Source: Muribaculaceae bacterium (GTDB taxonomy: Bacteria > Bacteroidota > Bacteroidia > Bacteroidales > Muribaculaceae). From it: a stretch of 64,000 bases of DNA. A program made the position numbers and the translations under genes. The notes under the pieces are model-generated. The model was not told the DNA's origin. It saw only the letters and a list, made by a program, of their open reading frames with translations, and searched no databases. The stretch lies in contig JAMPAX010000001.1 in the NCBI GenBank assembly GCA_023667015.1, positions 729,151 through 793,150 on the forward strand, read 5' to 3'. Below, piece by piece: positions 35,438-45,364 of the stretch (position 1 is the first letter of the stretch; every line of letters starts with the position of its first letter).

Positions 35438-37654
35438 CTATAGTTTTTTATTTCGCAGTTGCAAGATTGAGTTGCCTACCACGCATACTGAGCTCATAGC
35501 CATTGCGGCTGAGGCTATCATCGGGTCGAGGAGCCATCCGAAGGCCGGGTAGAAGACACCGGCTGCTAAGGGTATGCCGATGACGTTGTAGATAAATGCC
35601 CAGAAGAGATTTTCGCGAATCACCCTTACGGTTTTCGTAGACAGTGCGATGGCTTCCGGGATGTTGCGCAGTCTACCTCCGGTCAGTGTGACCATCGCTG
35701 TCTCAATGGCTATGTCGCTACCGGTGCCCATAGCTATGGATACGTCGGCACTCGCCAATGCTGAGGCATCGTTGATGCCGTCGCCTGCCATTGCTACTGT
35801 CTTACCGGTCTGTTGCAGTCGTTTTATTGCTCTCTGCTTTTCATTCGGCATCACTTCTGCCTCAATATGGCTAATACCTACCTGCTCTGCGATGTGCTCG
35901 GCGGTCTTCAGTCTGTCGCCGGTCAGTAATACTACATCTATTCCATGTTTGCGCAAATGCTCTATAGTCTGCTTGGCATCGTCGCGGAGTCTATCGATAA
36001 TTTTGAAGAGATACAGGAGCTTATCTGCTTTCCCGGCTGCTACTATCCCGGCTCCTTTTTCTTCCCAATTCGTTATTTCTTTCGCTGTGGCTTCGTCGAT
36101 GGATAATCCCTCTGAGGCTGCCATTCGCAATGATCCTGCCCAATACCCTGTCGGTGATTTTACTCCTAAGCCGGGCAGATTCTCAAACTCTCCCTCGGCT
36201 GTGCTGTTCTTCCCCTTTTCTATATAGTCGCGGATAGCTCCGGAGAGGGGATGTTCGCTCTTCGCTTCGAGGGCGGCAATGGTTTGCATGTCTTCTTCTG
36301 TCGCGCCGTTGTATTCTTTGTGCTTTTCTACCATCGGTCGCCCTTCAGTCAGTGTGCCGGTCTTGTCGATTGCTAAGATTTCTATCTGCGACATCCTTTC
36401 GAGGGCCTCTGCATCTTTTATGAGTATACCCTTCGTAGCACCAAGTCCTACTCCCATCATGACGGCTGTCGGCGTGGCCAGTCCTAAGGCACATGGGCAT
36501 GCGATGACCAGTACTGACACTGAGGTCAAAAATGCTGTTGTCAAGTCTCCTCCTATGGTTGCCCAGAGCACGAAGGTTAGTAACGCTATGCCGATTACAG
36601 TGGGTACGAATATAGAAGCTACTTTGTCTACGAGTCTCTCCACCGGAGCTTTCGTCCCTTGCGCTTTTCTGACACTGTCGATAATATGAGCCAGTTCGGT
36701 GGACGCTCCTACATTGTCGGCTTTTACGGTGATAGAGCCGGATACATTAAAGGTTCCGGCCTTTACTATGCATCCACTATCTTTCTCTACCCCTATGGGT
36801 TCCCCGGTCAGCATACTCTCGTCGACTACGCTGTGTCCTCCCTCTACGGTGCCATCTACGGGTATTCGCTCTCCGGGGCGTATTACAATCTTGCATCCGG
36901 GAGTAATCTCTTCTATTGCCACCGTCTTCAGCGCTCCATCGGTTTCTTTGAGCAGTGCTTCTGTAGGTTGAAGCCCTATGAGTATTCGCAGCGCTTTCCC
37001 CGTAGAGCGACGTGCTCGCATCTCCAACGTCTTGCCGGTAAGCACAAAGGCGATAATCATGGCCGCCCCTTCGTAGTAGAGGTTGGCTTCATGTCCGCTG
37101 TCGGTGAGATATTCCGGAAAAATAGTGTTGAAGAGTGAGAAGAGGAAGCTGGTGGTGGTGGAGATGGCTACGAGGGTGTCCATTGTGGGATGGCAATCCT
37201 TTAGACTGCGAAACCCCTTGATGTAGAATTGCCTGCCACATACAGCCATCACAATCAAGGCTATGGCAGCTTCTATCCATGCTTGTCCCGGTAGGTGCCA
37301 ATGGATCATGCATATGACACACAGCGGAATTGTTAGTATCCAGGCTATGATGAGGCGTGTTTTCATCCCGCGATACTGCCGAGCCTCAGATTCGTCGTGC
37401 ATCTCTGCTGCTTTCTTCGCATCGGTCTCTGTTATCATCTTGTAGCCGACGGCATCTATTGCTTCTGCCATCGTCTCCGGGGAGGTTGTCGCGGCGTCCC
37501 AGACCACTCTCACCGATGAGGACGCGAAGTTAACGTCAGCCTCTTTAACGCCCGGAAGCTCCCGCAGTGTGCTCTCTACTCTGCCGGCACAAACTGCGCA
37601 CATCATACCTTCAACTGAGAATATCCCTTCCTCTATGTTCTTCGTTATACCCAT
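35438..37654 (-). CDS. copA: Copper-exporting P1B-type ATPase
   Basis: A 738-residue heavy-metal pump. A single N-terminal HMA domain holds [17 protein letters not shown] (CxxC). The membrane CPC motif is in [19 protein letters not shown], which marks Cu+ pumps. The phosphorylation site is DKTGTLTEG, the nucleotide domain has HP in SEHPLSGAI, and the hinge is [16 protein letters not shown]. It exports copper from the cytoplasm. No CopZ or CsoR gene is visible nearby. A LolD-type ATPase gene follows 10 bp downstream. Confidence 0.93.
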   Translation of the reverse strand: MGITKNIEEGIFSVEGMMCAVCAGRVESTLRELPGVKEADVNFASSSVRVVWDAATTSPETMAEAIDAVGYKMITETDAKKAAEMHDESEARQYRGMKTRLIIAWILTIPLCVICMIHWHLPGQAWIEAAIALIVMAVCGRQFYIKGFRSLKDCHPTMDTLVAISTTTSFLFSLFNTIFPEYLTDSGHEANLYYEGAAMIIAFVLTGKTLEMRARRSTGKALRILIGLQPTEALLKETDGALKTVAIEEITPGCKIVIRPGERIPVDGTVEGGHSVVDESMLTGEPIGVEKDSGCIVKAGTFNVSGSITVKADNVGASTELAHIIDSVRKAQGTKAPVERLVDKVASIFVPTVIGIALLTFVLWATIGGDLTTAFLTSVSVLVIACPCALGLATPTAVMMGVGLGATKGILIKDAEALERMSQIEILAIDKTGTLTEGRPMVEKHKEYNGATEEDMQTIAALEAKSEHPLSGAIRDYIEKGKNSTAEGEFENLPGLGVKSPTGYWAGSLRMAASEGLSIDEATAKEITNWEEKGAGIVAAGKADKLLYLFKIIDRLRDDAKQTIEHLRKHGIDVVLLTGDRLKTAEHIAEQVGISHIEAEVMPNEKQRAIKRLQQTGKTVAMAGDGINDASALASADVSIAMGTGSDIAIETAMVTLTGGRLRNIPEAIALSTKTVRVIRENLFWAFIYNVIGIPLAAGVFYPAFGWLLDPMIASAAMAMSSVCVVGNSILQLRNKKL

Positions 37655-37687
37655 AAACTAATAAACTAATAAACGTATAAACCATCC

Positions 37688-39106
37688 TCACTCAGGATTC
37701 GCAGAAGCCTGAGTGAGGATTCTCCAAGCCGAAGGGTAGAGGTTGTTGGCGCGATTGCCGATATTCTTTACGAATCCCAGCTCTTCTCCGGCATACCCTA
37801 CGCAGACTATACCGCGAGCGATTCCCTCAGGTAGTGTCAAAGGTTCTTTGCGAAGATATCGCAGGGCTTCGTCGCGTCCTAATTCTACGTATGGATGACT
37901 TTCCTTTAGGTAGACTGTACTGTGGGCAAGCTCTGCCGTCGGGATATAATCTCTCCCTTTGAGGTCGGCAGCATATATTCCCGGATTAATGTTGCTAATC
38001 TTTTCCTTTAATAGGTTGTATGTCTCTAATGTCTCCGGACTCAACGCCTGAACCCCTTCTTTCTCTGACATAAGGGTGTATGTCGCCGGTAGCCATTTTG
38101 CTACTGTCTGTGCCTCCTTTGGCAGCTTCGTCTCGTTCCCTTTCTTTCCTCGTTTCTTGGGTGATATAATGAGTTTTTGCCCTTCTGTCGTCGACCTTTC
38201 TTTGCGGAAGGCACATATATAAAGGCCTTCTCCCCGTGATATATGAGGCATGAATCTCACTCCCTCCGGTATTCCCAATTCGGTACTGATGGCCTTGTTC
38301 TCCGACAGTATCCCTTCGAGATGAAGATCAATTGGCTTCAGACTGTATTCCTCTCTTAGCCATATGGAGTTTTCTTCATCCTCTTGCGGGTTGAATGTAC
38401 ATGTGGAGTAGAGAAGAATTCCTCCCGGACGCAGTGCACATACTGCGTTGCTGAGTATCTCTCGTTGCAATGTGGCGCATTCTGCGATGAGTCGTTCGCT
38501 CCACCACGTGCGAGCATCGTCATCTTTGCGCATCATCCCTTCGCCGGAGCAGGGGGCGTCTACGATGACAATGTCAAACATCTCCCCAACTCCTCGATAT
38601 TCTGCAGTGTCTACACCGGTGACTATCACATGAGGATAGCCCCACTTGGCTAAGTTCTCTTTGAGGATGCTCCTCCTCTTGCCTACTATTTCGTTGGCTA
38701 CGACTACGCTTCCCTCCGGCAGCGCGTCGATGACGGCTGTAGTTTTCCCTCCCGGCGCGGCACACATGTCGAGTACCCGCATTTTTCGGTTTCCAATTTC
38801 TTCTGTGATTTTCGCTATTGCCTGGCCGTGAATCATCGATGACGCTTCCTGCACGTAGTAGGCTCCGGCATGAAGTAGCGGGTCGAGCGTAAAATTCGGT
38901 CGCTCGGGAAGATACCTCCCGCAAGTATTCCATCCTACTACTTCACAGTCGGCAAACAGGCCCGGATGGTTCTTGCGGCTATTGAGTCTGACAGCTGTCG
39001 GAGCCTCGTCTTGAAGTGCTGTTATCAGCTCTTCCATCCTCGGTCCCGGCAATTGCCCTACCATCTCTTTGAATTTTTCGGGAATTTCTACCCTTTGTAC
39101 TCTCAT
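37688..39106 (-). CDS. RsmB/RsmF-type rRNA cytosine-C5 methyltransferase
   Basis: A 472-residue S-adenosylmethionine-dependent RNA methyltransferase of the NOL1/NOP2/Sun family. It shows LDMCAAPGGKTTAVIDAL (SAM site), DAPCSGEGMMRKD (motif IV cysteine) and YSTCTFNPQEDEE (catalytic cysteine). The C-terminal third has a PUA-like/RsmF-type region (LSPETLETYNLLKEK, HPYVELGRDEALRYLRKEPL). The start is MRVQRVEIPEKF at 39106; six upstream codons of the open frame look non-coding. It most resembles RsmF. Divergent from the next gene. Confidence 0.9.
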   Translation of the reverse strand: MRVQRVEIPEKFKEMVGQLPGPRMEELITALQDEAPTAVRLNSRKNHPGLFADCEVVGWNTCGRYLPERPNFTLDPLLHAGAYYVQEASSMIHGQAIAKITEEIGNRKMRVLDMCAAPGGKTTAVIDALPEGSVVVANEIVGKRRSILKENLAKWGYPHVIVTGVDTAEYRGVGEMFDIVIVDAPCSGEGMMRKDDDARTWWSERLIAECATLQREILSNAVCALRPGGILLYSTCTFNPQEDEENSIWLREEYSLKPIDLHLEGILSENKAISTELGIPEGVRFMPHISRGEGLYICAFRKERSTTEGQKLIISPKKRGKKGNETKLPKEAQTVAKWLPATYTLMSEKEGVQALSPETLETYNLLKEKISNINPGIYAADLKGRDYIPTAELAHSTVYLKESHPYVELGRDEALRYLRKEPLTLPEGIARGIVCVGYAGEELGFVKNIGNRANNLYPSAWRILTQASANPE

Positions 39107-39124
39107 GCTACAAAAATAACACAT

Positions 39125-39266
39125 TTTTTTATTACTTTTGTTATGAATTTCTCTTATCCGAGTCTGAATTCCTCATTCTCTCTAACCTCTAACTCTTCAT
39201 TATCTCTGACCTCTAACTCCTAACCTCCAAACTTTTTGCAAGTTGGAAGCTTGCAAAACTTATATT
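39125..39266. repeat. Divergent spacer with degenerate repeats
   Basis: Contains imperfect repeats of CTCTAACCTCTAACTC-like words (39170-39235) and a small palindrome around TTGCAAGTTGGAAGCTTGCAA. TACTTTTG at 39133-39140 could be a -7 box for the plus-strand genes. Confidence 0.5.
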
Positions 39267-40001
39267 ATGCTACAAAACGCTCTGTATCTCATACCTGTCC
39301 CTATTAGCGATGCTCCTGTCGGCCAGTCTATCCCTGAGGTGAATCTGGAGGTGGTGCGCTCTCTGCGTTTCTTTATTGTGGAAAATGTCAGAACTGCCCG
39401 CCGTTTTTTGCGTCGTATGATTCCTGATTTTGATATCGATGGCTCTGTCTTCTTCGAGCTGAACGGACATACTGATATTAAGGAGATTCCGGGTTTCCTC
39501 GATCCCCTTCGTCAGGGTAATCCAATGGGTGTTATGAGCGAAGCGGGATGTCCCGCTGTGGCCGATCCCGGAGCGCTGCCGGTGAGCATTGCTCAGCGAG
39601 AGGGATTCCGCGTTGTTCCTCTGGTGGGTCCGTCGAGTATTCTGTTGGCTCTGATGGCTTCCGGCTTTAATGGTCAAGGCTTCTCTTTCAATGGCTACCT
39701 CCCCATCGGAGACGGGCCGAGAACACGCCGCGTTCGCGAACTTGAGGCTCTTTCTGAAAAGGCTGATATGACCCAGATTTTTATTGAAACTCCCTATCGC
39801 AATAATAAGCTTGTAGCTTTCCTCGCTAAAACTCTTCGCCCGCATACCCTGCTGTGTGTGGCCTGCGATCTTACGGATCCCCTCCGGGAGTCGGTCATTA
39901 CTCTTCCGGCAAAGGCTTGGCGCACCCGCCAATATGACTACGACAAGCGTCCGGCAATTTTTCTGATTTATACACCTCCAACCACCTATCCGGCAAAATG
40001 A
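39267..40001 (+). CDS. RsmI-like tetrapyrrole-fold methyltransferase
   Basis: A 244-residue SAM-dependent methyltransferase of the RsmI/YraL group, which 2'-O-methylates 16S rRNA C1402. It shows LYLIPVPISD at the start, MSEAGCPAVADPGA, LVGPSSILLALMASGF and FIETPYRNNKL. It lacks the C-terminal extension of E. coli RsmI, as short Bacteroidetes paralogues do, so another target is possible. I start at MLQNALYLIPV. Its stop overlaps the next start as ATGA. Confidence 0.85.
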   Translation: MLQNALYLIPVPISDAPVGQSIPEVNLEVVRSLRFFIVENVRTARRFLRRMIPDFDIDGSVFFELNGHTDIKEIPGFLDPLRQGNPMGVMSEAGCPAVADPGALPVSIAQREGFRVVPLVGPSSILLALMASGFNGQGFSFNGYLPIGDGPRTRRVRELEALSEKADMTQIFIETPYRNNKLVAFLAKTLRPHTLLCVACDLTDPLRESVITLPAKAWRTRQYDYDKRPAIFLIYTPPTTYPAK

Positions 40002-41080
40002 AAAGAAAACCAATAGATTTCGATTCCCAGTCCGAGCTCCAACTCTCTATCCCCTTCGAAGAATTCAAATCCTCCGAGTCCCGCTCCGATAAATCCAAAT
40101 CCGAGTCTGATCTTTCTAAATCCATATCAGAATTTGTTCTTCCTAAATCTAAATCTGAGTCGGACTCGGATCTTGATTGTGGTTTGAACGGCGTGAGAAC
40201 TCCCCGTCAAAGCAATATCTCCCCCTCCCCCCCGGATCGCCGGCTCTTCTATCTTTCTTTAGCCTCCGGCTCCAGTGGCAATTCTTGCTATGTGGGTACA
40301 GCCACCGGCGGGGTAATTATCGATGCCGGTATCCGTGCCGATGAAATCGAACTCAAACTTCGCTCAAATGGCATTGATATGAGGAGCGTACGTGGTCTTC
40401 TTCTTACCCATGACCATACGGATCATATAAAGTATGCGTATCAGCTTCTAAGAAATAATCGCCATATCAAGCTCTTCTGTACTCCCCGCGTGCTGAATGG
40501 CATTCTTCGCCGACATTCAATATCCAAGAGAATTAAGGAGTATCATGTACCTATCTTTAAGGAGATTCCTTTTAAGATTGGCGATTTCAGTATCACGGCC
40601 TTCGATGTCCCACATGATGCCTCAGATTCGATGGGATTTTCTATTGAGTTTGATTCCCGGAATTTTGTGCTCGCAACAGACCTTGGAGCTGTCACCGATC
40701 GTGCCCGCTATTACATGGAGCGCGCTAATTATCTTGTTATTGAGTCTAATTATGACTTGGAAATGCTGCTTAAGGGCTCTTATCCTGAGTATCTGAAGGC
40801 GCGTATTCGTACCCCCAACGGTCATCTCGATAATGTAGATACCGCGGAGTTCCTGCAGAGCATTGTCAATCCCGGGCTGAAATATATCTTTCTATGCCAT
40901 CTTTCGCGGGAAAATAATATTCCAACGCTCGCCCTCAAGACTGTCTCTGAGGCTCTCCGACGTGCCGGAGTGTCGATAGGTGATTGCTCAGGCTCTCTTT
41001 CTACCCGCGAAGCTGACGTCCAACTCATGGCTCTCCCCCGAGAAAGGACATCCCCTCTCTTCGTCTTCCGACCTTTCTAA
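39998..41080 (+). CDS. MBL-fold hydrolase (YycJ/WalJ-like) with low-complexity N-terminus
   Basis: A 360-residue protein. Residues ~84-330 are a metallo-beta-lactamase domain: FYLSLASGSSGNSCYVG, the metal motif LTHDHTDHIKY, FDVPHDASDSMGF and LCHLSRENN. It resembles YycJ/WalJ exonuclease-like proteins, which normally begin at this SLASGSSGN motif. The first ~80 residues are a Ser/Lys/Asp/Glu-rich tract (KSSESRSDKSKSESDLSKS) encoded by imperfect DNA repeats. The ATGA overlap with the upstream gene supports the long start. A GTG start near residue 66 is an alternative. Confidence 0.85.
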   Translation: MKRKPIDFDSQSELQLSIPFEEFKSSESRSDKSKSESDLSKSISEFVLPKSKSESDSDLDCGLNGVRTPRQSNISPSPPDRRLFYLSLASGSSGNSCYVGTATGGVIIDAGIRADEIELKLRSNGIDMRSVRGLLLTHDHTDHIKYAYQLLRNNRHIKLFCTPRVLNGILRRHSISKRIKEYHVPIFKEIPFKIGDFSITAFDVPHDASDSMGFSIEFDSRNFVLATDLGAVTDRARYYMERANYLVIESNYDLEMLLKGSYPEYLKARIRTPNGHLDNVDTAEFLQSIVNPGLKYIFLCHLSRENNIPTLALKTVSEALRRAGVSIGDCSGSLSTREADVQLMALPRERTSPLFVFRPF

Positions 41081-41089
41081 CCATCAACC

Positions 41090-41150
41090 ACGACAGTGTC
41101 TGTCAGAATTAGGCTGACTTCGTCAGCCTAATTCTGACAGACACTGTCGT
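41090..41150. terminator. Bidirectional hairpin containing the xseB stop
   Basis: Perfect 29-bp arms (41090-41118, 41122-41150) with a TTC loop between two convergent genes. The xseB stop (41123-41125) and last codons lie in the right arm. Confidence 0.85.
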
Positions 41151-41323
41151 ACCTCCTCGTCGGTTTTCGTCAGCCGCTCTTTGCAGTGCTTCAGAAGTCC
41201 TAATGCTCTGGTGGTCATTGCCGACAGTGTGTCAATGTTGCAATCGGGACTTTGCATCTTCTGCAATATCCCTTCCAACTCTGACAATGACTCGCTATAA
41301 GTCAATTCTGCTATCTCTTTCAT
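41123..41323 (-). CDS. xseB: Exodeoxyribonuclease VII small subunit
   Basis: A 66-residue helical-hairpin protein: LTYSESLSELEGILQKMQSP then IDTLSAMTTRALGLLKHCKE, the typical two-helix XseB pattern. It joins XseA to form exonuclease VII, which degrades single-stranded DNA. xseA ends 6 bp upstream on the same strand. The last ~8 codons and stop are part of a 61-bp hairpin shared with the convergent MBL gene. Confidence 0.92.
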   Translation of the reverse strand: MKEIAELTYSESLSELEGILQKMQSPDCNIDTLSAMTTRALGLLKHCKERLTKTDEEVRQCLSELG

Positions 41324-41329
41324 ATTCGT

Positions 41330-42676
41330 TTAATATTTTGTTTCTACTACACTCACTACCTTACCTGATGACAACCTTGTCTCAAGCCTTACTCCCGGTC
41401 TCAATTGTTCTGCATCGGAGACGGCATGTCCATCTACCATCGTGATGGAGTATCCCCGTTTAAGGGTGTTGGCCGGACTTAGTACTTGAGTCATCCTTTC
41501 TAAGTTCTCAAGTTTGTCGCGCTGGCGAGAAATGGCACTCTGTGCTGCCACGGATATTAGTCTCAGGTTGCTCTCAAGGCGTGCTGAGGCCTGCGCTGTG
41601 AGTTTTCCTACACTCATTGGTATCGACTCTCCAAGATGTCTGAGTCGCAGATTCTCTCGCTCCAGCTTCCCTTGTGCTATGCTTGCCAACATAGTCTGCA
41701 TCTGAGCATTTATCCGTTTCTCTCCCTCAATTCTCTCAGTAGCTAACCGAGCTATTTGCTGCATGGCTCCGGCGGCTCTCTGCCAGGACGCATTGAGTTG
41801 CTCTATCAGGAAGGAGGCTACGGCTGTTGGTGTCTTACACCGCACGTTGGCGATGTAGTCGAGCACACAGTTGTCGCGTTCGTGGCCGATGCCTACTACT
41901 ACGGGCAATGCAAATGTGGCTACATCCCGTGCAAGTTCATAGTCATCAAAGCCATTCATGTCGGTAGTAGCGCCTCCTCCGCGGATTATGACTACGCAGT
42001 CAAACATATCGATGACCATCTCTATGCGTTCCAAGGCTGCTCTGACGCTTGCGGCTGTCTGCTCTCCCTGCATAATAGCCGGGAAGAGAGCTGTGTAGAA
42101 TTGAAACCCTGAGGGGTTGGAATATAGCTGGTCGATGAAGTCACCATATCCGGCGGCTGTGGATGAGGAGATTATCGCTATTCTTTGGGCTGCTACGGGA
42201 AGGCTCAGCTGTTTGTTACGCTCAAGGATTCCCTCTCGTTTTAGCCTCTCTAAGATTTCGCGGCGAATACGTTCGTAGTCGCCAAGGGTGTAGCCGGGGT
42301 CGATGTCATCGATGGTGGCAGCAAGTCCGTAGAGGGGATGATGGCCCGCTGTACAGCGTACCATCACTTTGAGTCCGGTGGCGATATCTCTGCCGGTGGC
42401 TTCGATGAATTTGCGACGTATGCGATCAAGGTTTGAACGCCATATCATCGCTCGCATTTTTGCTACGGTGCGTCCGGCGTCATCTTTCTCTATCAGCTCC
42501 ATGTAGCAGTGGCCTCCGTTGAGGCGGAGATCCATCAGCTCTGCCGTTACCCACGCTCCTCGTAAGTCGGGGCGCGTGGCTATTGCCCGGCCAATAAGTA
42601 GCGAGTATTGTTGGAGGGTGAGACGTCGCTGAGTGTCTTCGGCAAATAATCCTCCATCAGTGGGGTAGTTGTTCAC
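41330..42676 (-). CDS. xseA: Exodeoxyribonuclease VII large subunit
   Basis: A 448-residue catalytic subunit. An N-terminal OB-fold (LRGAWVTAELMDLRLNGGHCY) is followed by the nuclease core with IAIISSSTAAGYGDFIDQL, VVIIRGGGATTDMNGFDDYE and VVVGIGHERDNCVLDYIA, then a helical region and the end LKRGYSITMVDGHAV. It acts with XseB on single-stranded DNA in repair. Its start overlaps the stop of the DUF4831 gene by 4 bp, so this is an operon with DUF4831 and nnr. Confidence 0.95.
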   Translation of the reverse strand: MNNYPTDGGLFAEDTQRRLTLQQYSLLIGRAIATRPDLRGAWVTAELMDLRLNGGHCYMELIEKDDAGRTVAKMRAMIWRSNLDRIRRKFIEATGRDIATGLKVMVRCTAGHHPLYGLAATIDDIDPGYTLGDYERIRREILERLKREGILERNKQLSLPVAAQRIAIISSSTAAGYGDFIDQLYSNPSGFQFYTALFPAIMQGEQTAASVRAALERIEMVIDMFDCVVIIRGGGATTDMNGFDDYELARDVATFALPVVVGIGHERDNCVLDYIANVRCKTPTAVASFLIEQLNASWQRAAGAMQQIARLATERIEGEKRINAQMQTMLASIAQGKLERENLRLRHLGESIPMSVGKLTAQASARLESNLRLISVAAQSAISRQRDKLENLERMTQVLSPANTLKRGYSITMVDGHAVSDAEQLRPGVRLETRLSSGKVVSVVETKY

Positions 42677-43773
42677 TCTTCTTCCGGTTTTACAACGCCT
42701 ATCTCTACGATTCCTCCGGTGACATCGCTGAAGATGACATAGCTGGGTTCTTTCTTGGATGTGAACAGTTGTGGCGACAGTCCGAATACTGCCCCATATT
42801 GTGCCATTTCAAAATCTCCGCTGTAAATCTCTACTCCTTTGTAGGTCATGGAGATTTCTGCAGCTCCGGGGATGACATAGGCTACTCCGTCTCTCGGATA
42901 TTTTTTCTCCTCGCCGGCTGCATCTTTGGGTAGTTCTCCCGTGCGGATGATTTTTGTCTTGATATATACCGGATCTCCGGAGTAGTCATCGGCTCCTACA
43001 AATCCTGCAAAGTCGCTGAGGCGGAAGAGGGTTTTGCGCCCCTCTTCGTCGGGCATGAAGGTGTAGATGCGACTCTCTTCGCTCTCATAGCTGAAACCGG
43101 TGAAGGCTTGGGTGAGTGCCTCTTCTTGCTTACGCAGGGAGTTGAGCATCAGCTCGAGTTGTTGCCCATCGGTGGGCATGTTGTCGGCGGTGCCGCGAGT
43201 AAGTGCGATATATGAGTCGCGAACTTCCATCAGCGACGCGGCGAGCATCTCTGCTTGTTTGGCTTTCGATTGGGATGCGAGGAAGTCTTCGCTGACGTAT
43301 TGCAGATATTCTTTCCCTGTGGGCCGTTTTTCCGGCTCAGATCCATCTTCGAGTGTTTCGGGACGAGGAGTGAGCGTTGGTTTGGCATTGATGCTCAGCA
43401 ACATCCCGTCTTCTCCCACACCAATAAATGTTGTAGCTCCAGGCTTCAACTGCATAAGATAGCGACTCTCAGGGTCGGCAATGCCATAGGGGGTGACCTT
43501 TACCCGAGTGATAGTCCAAGCTTCGGAGTTTTCGCTGATGGCCATGTCAGTGCCGAGGTATTTTTTTGCATATTGGTAGAAGTCGCCTCCTACTCGTGTC
43601 TGCTTGCGGGCAGTCACCTGTATCTGCAACGCCGTCTGTGGCAGGTTGTAGACGAGGCCATATTCGTTGTGTTTCTCAGCTGTCAGTATTTTTGTTTGCT
43701 GGGAAGCTGCCGGTATCGGTCCCGCAATGACTGTCGTCAGCAGCAGAGCCTTGATATAACTATGTAGTTTCAT
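42673..43773 (-). CDS. DUF4831 family exported protein
   Basis: A 366-residue protein with a Sec signal (MKLHSYIKALLLTTVIAGPIPAAS). The pattern EYGLVYNLPQTALQIQVTARKQTRVGGDFYQYAKKYLG is characteristic of DUF4831, a Bacteroidales family without known function, probably envelope-located. Its ends overlap both neighbours by 4 bp (nnr upstream, xseA downstream), so the three genes are tightly coupled, although no functional link between DNA repair and this family is known to me. Confidence 0.85.
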   Translation of the reverse strand: MKLHSYIKALLLTTVIAGPIPAASQQTKILTAEKHNEYGLVYNLPQTALQIQVTARKQTRVGGDFYQYAKKYLGTDMAISENSEAWTITRVKVTPYGIADPESRYLMQLKPGATTFIGVGEDGMLLSINAKPTLTPRPETLEDGSEPEKRPTGKEYLQYVSEDFLASQSKAKQAEMLAASLMEVRDSYIALTRGTADNMPTDGQQLELMLNSLRKQEEALTQAFTGFSYESEESRIYTFMPDEEGRKTLFRLSDFAGFVGADDYSGDPVYIKTKIIRTGELPKDAAGEEKKYPRDGVAYVIPGAAEISMTYKGVEIYSGDFEMAQYGAVFGLSPQLFTSKKEPSYVIFSDVTGGIVEIGVVKPEEE

Positions 43774-45287
43774 GACTTTATGGTTTTTTGAATGGCCTGA
43801 CCTACTCTGTCGGCAATGTCACCGGCGGTCATGCCGTATTCTCCCAATTCTTCAGCTGCGAGGTCTCCGGCGAGGCCGTGGATGTATACGCCGACAGTTG
43901 CTGCATGTTCCGGACGATATCCCTGAGCCATAAAGGCGGCTATAATGCCTGTCAGAACATCTCCGGCTCCGGCTGTGGCCATTCCCGGATTTCCCGTGGA
44001 GTTGAAATATACTCTGCCCGTGGGTCTCACCGTGGCTGTATAGTGTCCTTTCAATACTATGATTATGTTATAGTATTTCGACATCTCCATAGCCTTGCGC
44101 AGTCTGGCTTCTCCGTTTTTCTGCTCGCCGAAGAGTCGGTCGAATTCTCCGGCATGGGGAGTGATGACTGTGTTTTGAGGAAGTAGTGATAGCAGTGAAG
44201 GACGTTTGGAGATGCAGTTCAGAGCATCGGCATCGAGTAGCAGCGGACTTTTTACGTTCTTAAGCAATGCCTCTAAGGCATCTACTGTGGCATCCCGAGT
44301 GCCAATGCCGGGACCGGCGGCCACCACCTGATGGTCGTGGTAGACTTTCATATCGGTGATGTAGTTCTCATTGCGGTCGGGTTCGAACATAGCTTCGGGC
44401 ACTGCTGTCTGCAGTACGTTCAGTCCCCGACTGGCGCTGTGGACTGTGGCCAATCCGGCTCCGGATTTCATCGTGGCCCGTGCGCACATGACGGCGGCAC
44501 CATACATTCCGGTACTTCCTGCAAAGAGCAATGCCGAGCCGTAGTCGCGCTTGCCGGAGAATTTCAGTCGTGGACGCAGTAGCGGACGTATGCTGCGCGC
44601 GTCTACATAGATGAAATCACTTTTCATCTCGCGGAGCTTGTCAGCGTCGAGCATGATGTCGAGGAGCTTCCATTCTCCCAATAGAGGAGCGTTCTCCTCG
44701 AAGAAGAAGCTACGTCGCGGTAGCTGGAATGCTAATGTCAAGTCCGCATGGATTACGTCGCGATATTTCAGCTCCGGGTTCCATTCTCCGAAAAGTCCCG
44801 AAGGGATATCAATGGAGATGACATAGGCTCCGCTATCGTTGATAAACGAAGCGAGCGATTGAAAGCCTCCCTGCAGGCCGCGCTTTAGGCCCGATCCAAA
44901 AAGTCCATCGATGACAACATCGCTCTTGCTCAGATAGGGGGGCTCGAAGCGATGGGTTACTTCTGAGAAGTCTATTCCGTCGATAGTTATTAGTTTTTGG
45001 CGCTCTAGTTCGCAGTCGTGGCTCAGCTGTTTGTTGATGTTGAAAAGGAAAATCTCCACGCGGGAGAATCCTCTCTCTATGAGCATACGCGCTGTTGCCA
45101 GAGCGTCACCGCCATTATTGCCCGGACCGGCTACAACGACTATTCGCTGATTGGGCAAGAAGCGGGATATTATTTCGCAAGCTACGGCATTTGCTGCGCG
45201 TTCCATCAGCTCAAGGGAGTCCATCCCTTGTGCTTCGCACGTAGCATCGTCAAGCTCGTGTAATTGTTCAGACGTCAGTATTTTCAT
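43770..45287 (-). CDS. nnr: Bifunctional NAD(P)H-hydrate epimerase/dehydratase
   Basis: A 505-residue metabolite-repair enzyme that restores damaged NAD(P)H. The N-terminal epimerase domain holds VVAGPGNNGGDALATARML. The C-terminal ADP/ATP-dependent dehydratase domain holds VITPHAGEFDRLFGE and GNPGMATAGAGDVLTGIIAAF. Length is normal for the fused form. I start at MKILTSEQLHELD (45287), four codons inside the open frame. Overlaps DUF4831 by 4 bp. Confidence 0.95.
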   Translation of the reverse strand: MKILTSEQLHELDDATCEAQGMDSLELMERAANAVACEIISRFLPNQRIVVVAGPGNNGGDALATARMLIERGFSRVEIFLFNINKQLSHDCELERQKLITIDGIDFSEVTHRFEPPYLSKSDVVIDGLFGSGLKRGLQGGFQSLASFINDSGAYVISIDIPSGLFGEWNPELKYRDVIHADLTLAFQLPRRSFFFEENAPLLGEWKLLDIMLDADKLREMKSDFIYVDARSIRPLLRPRLKFSGKRDYGSALLFAGSTGMYGAAVMCARATMKSGAGLATVHSASRGLNVLQTAVPEAMFEPDRNENYITDMKVYHDHQVVAAGPGIGTRDATVDALEALLKNVKSPLLLDADALNCISKRPSLLSLLPQNTVITPHAGEFDRLFGEQKNGEARLRKAMEMSKYYNIIIVLKGHYTATVRPTGRVYFNSTGNPGMATAGAGDVLTGIIAAFMAQGYRPEHAATVGVYIHGLAGDLAAEELGEYGMTAGDIADRVGQAIQKTIKS

Positions 45288-45337
45288 ATCTATCCGCAAA
45301 TATAATGAAATTCCCTAATTCCTCCAAATCCAAAGGA

Positions 45338-45360
45338 TGGCGGGCTTCCGGCTCGCAATC
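45338..45360. repeat. REP-like word, family B copy 1
   Basis: GGCTTCCGGCTCGCAA, shared with 52613-52638 and, with one change, 55671-55694; all three lie just outside coding genes. Confidence 0.6.
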
Positions 45361-45364
45361 TCCC

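Noticed and set aside
39143-39223. Short plus-strand frame starting MNFSYPSLNSS
   Set aside because: It consists of the degenerate repeat tract translated into Ser/Leu/Asn repeats, with no conservation evidence.
39270-40013. Minus-strand open frame of 247 codons opposite the RsmI-like gene
   Set aside because: The plus frame carries the methyltransferase motifs; the antisense translation is Arg/His/Ser-rich without domain features.
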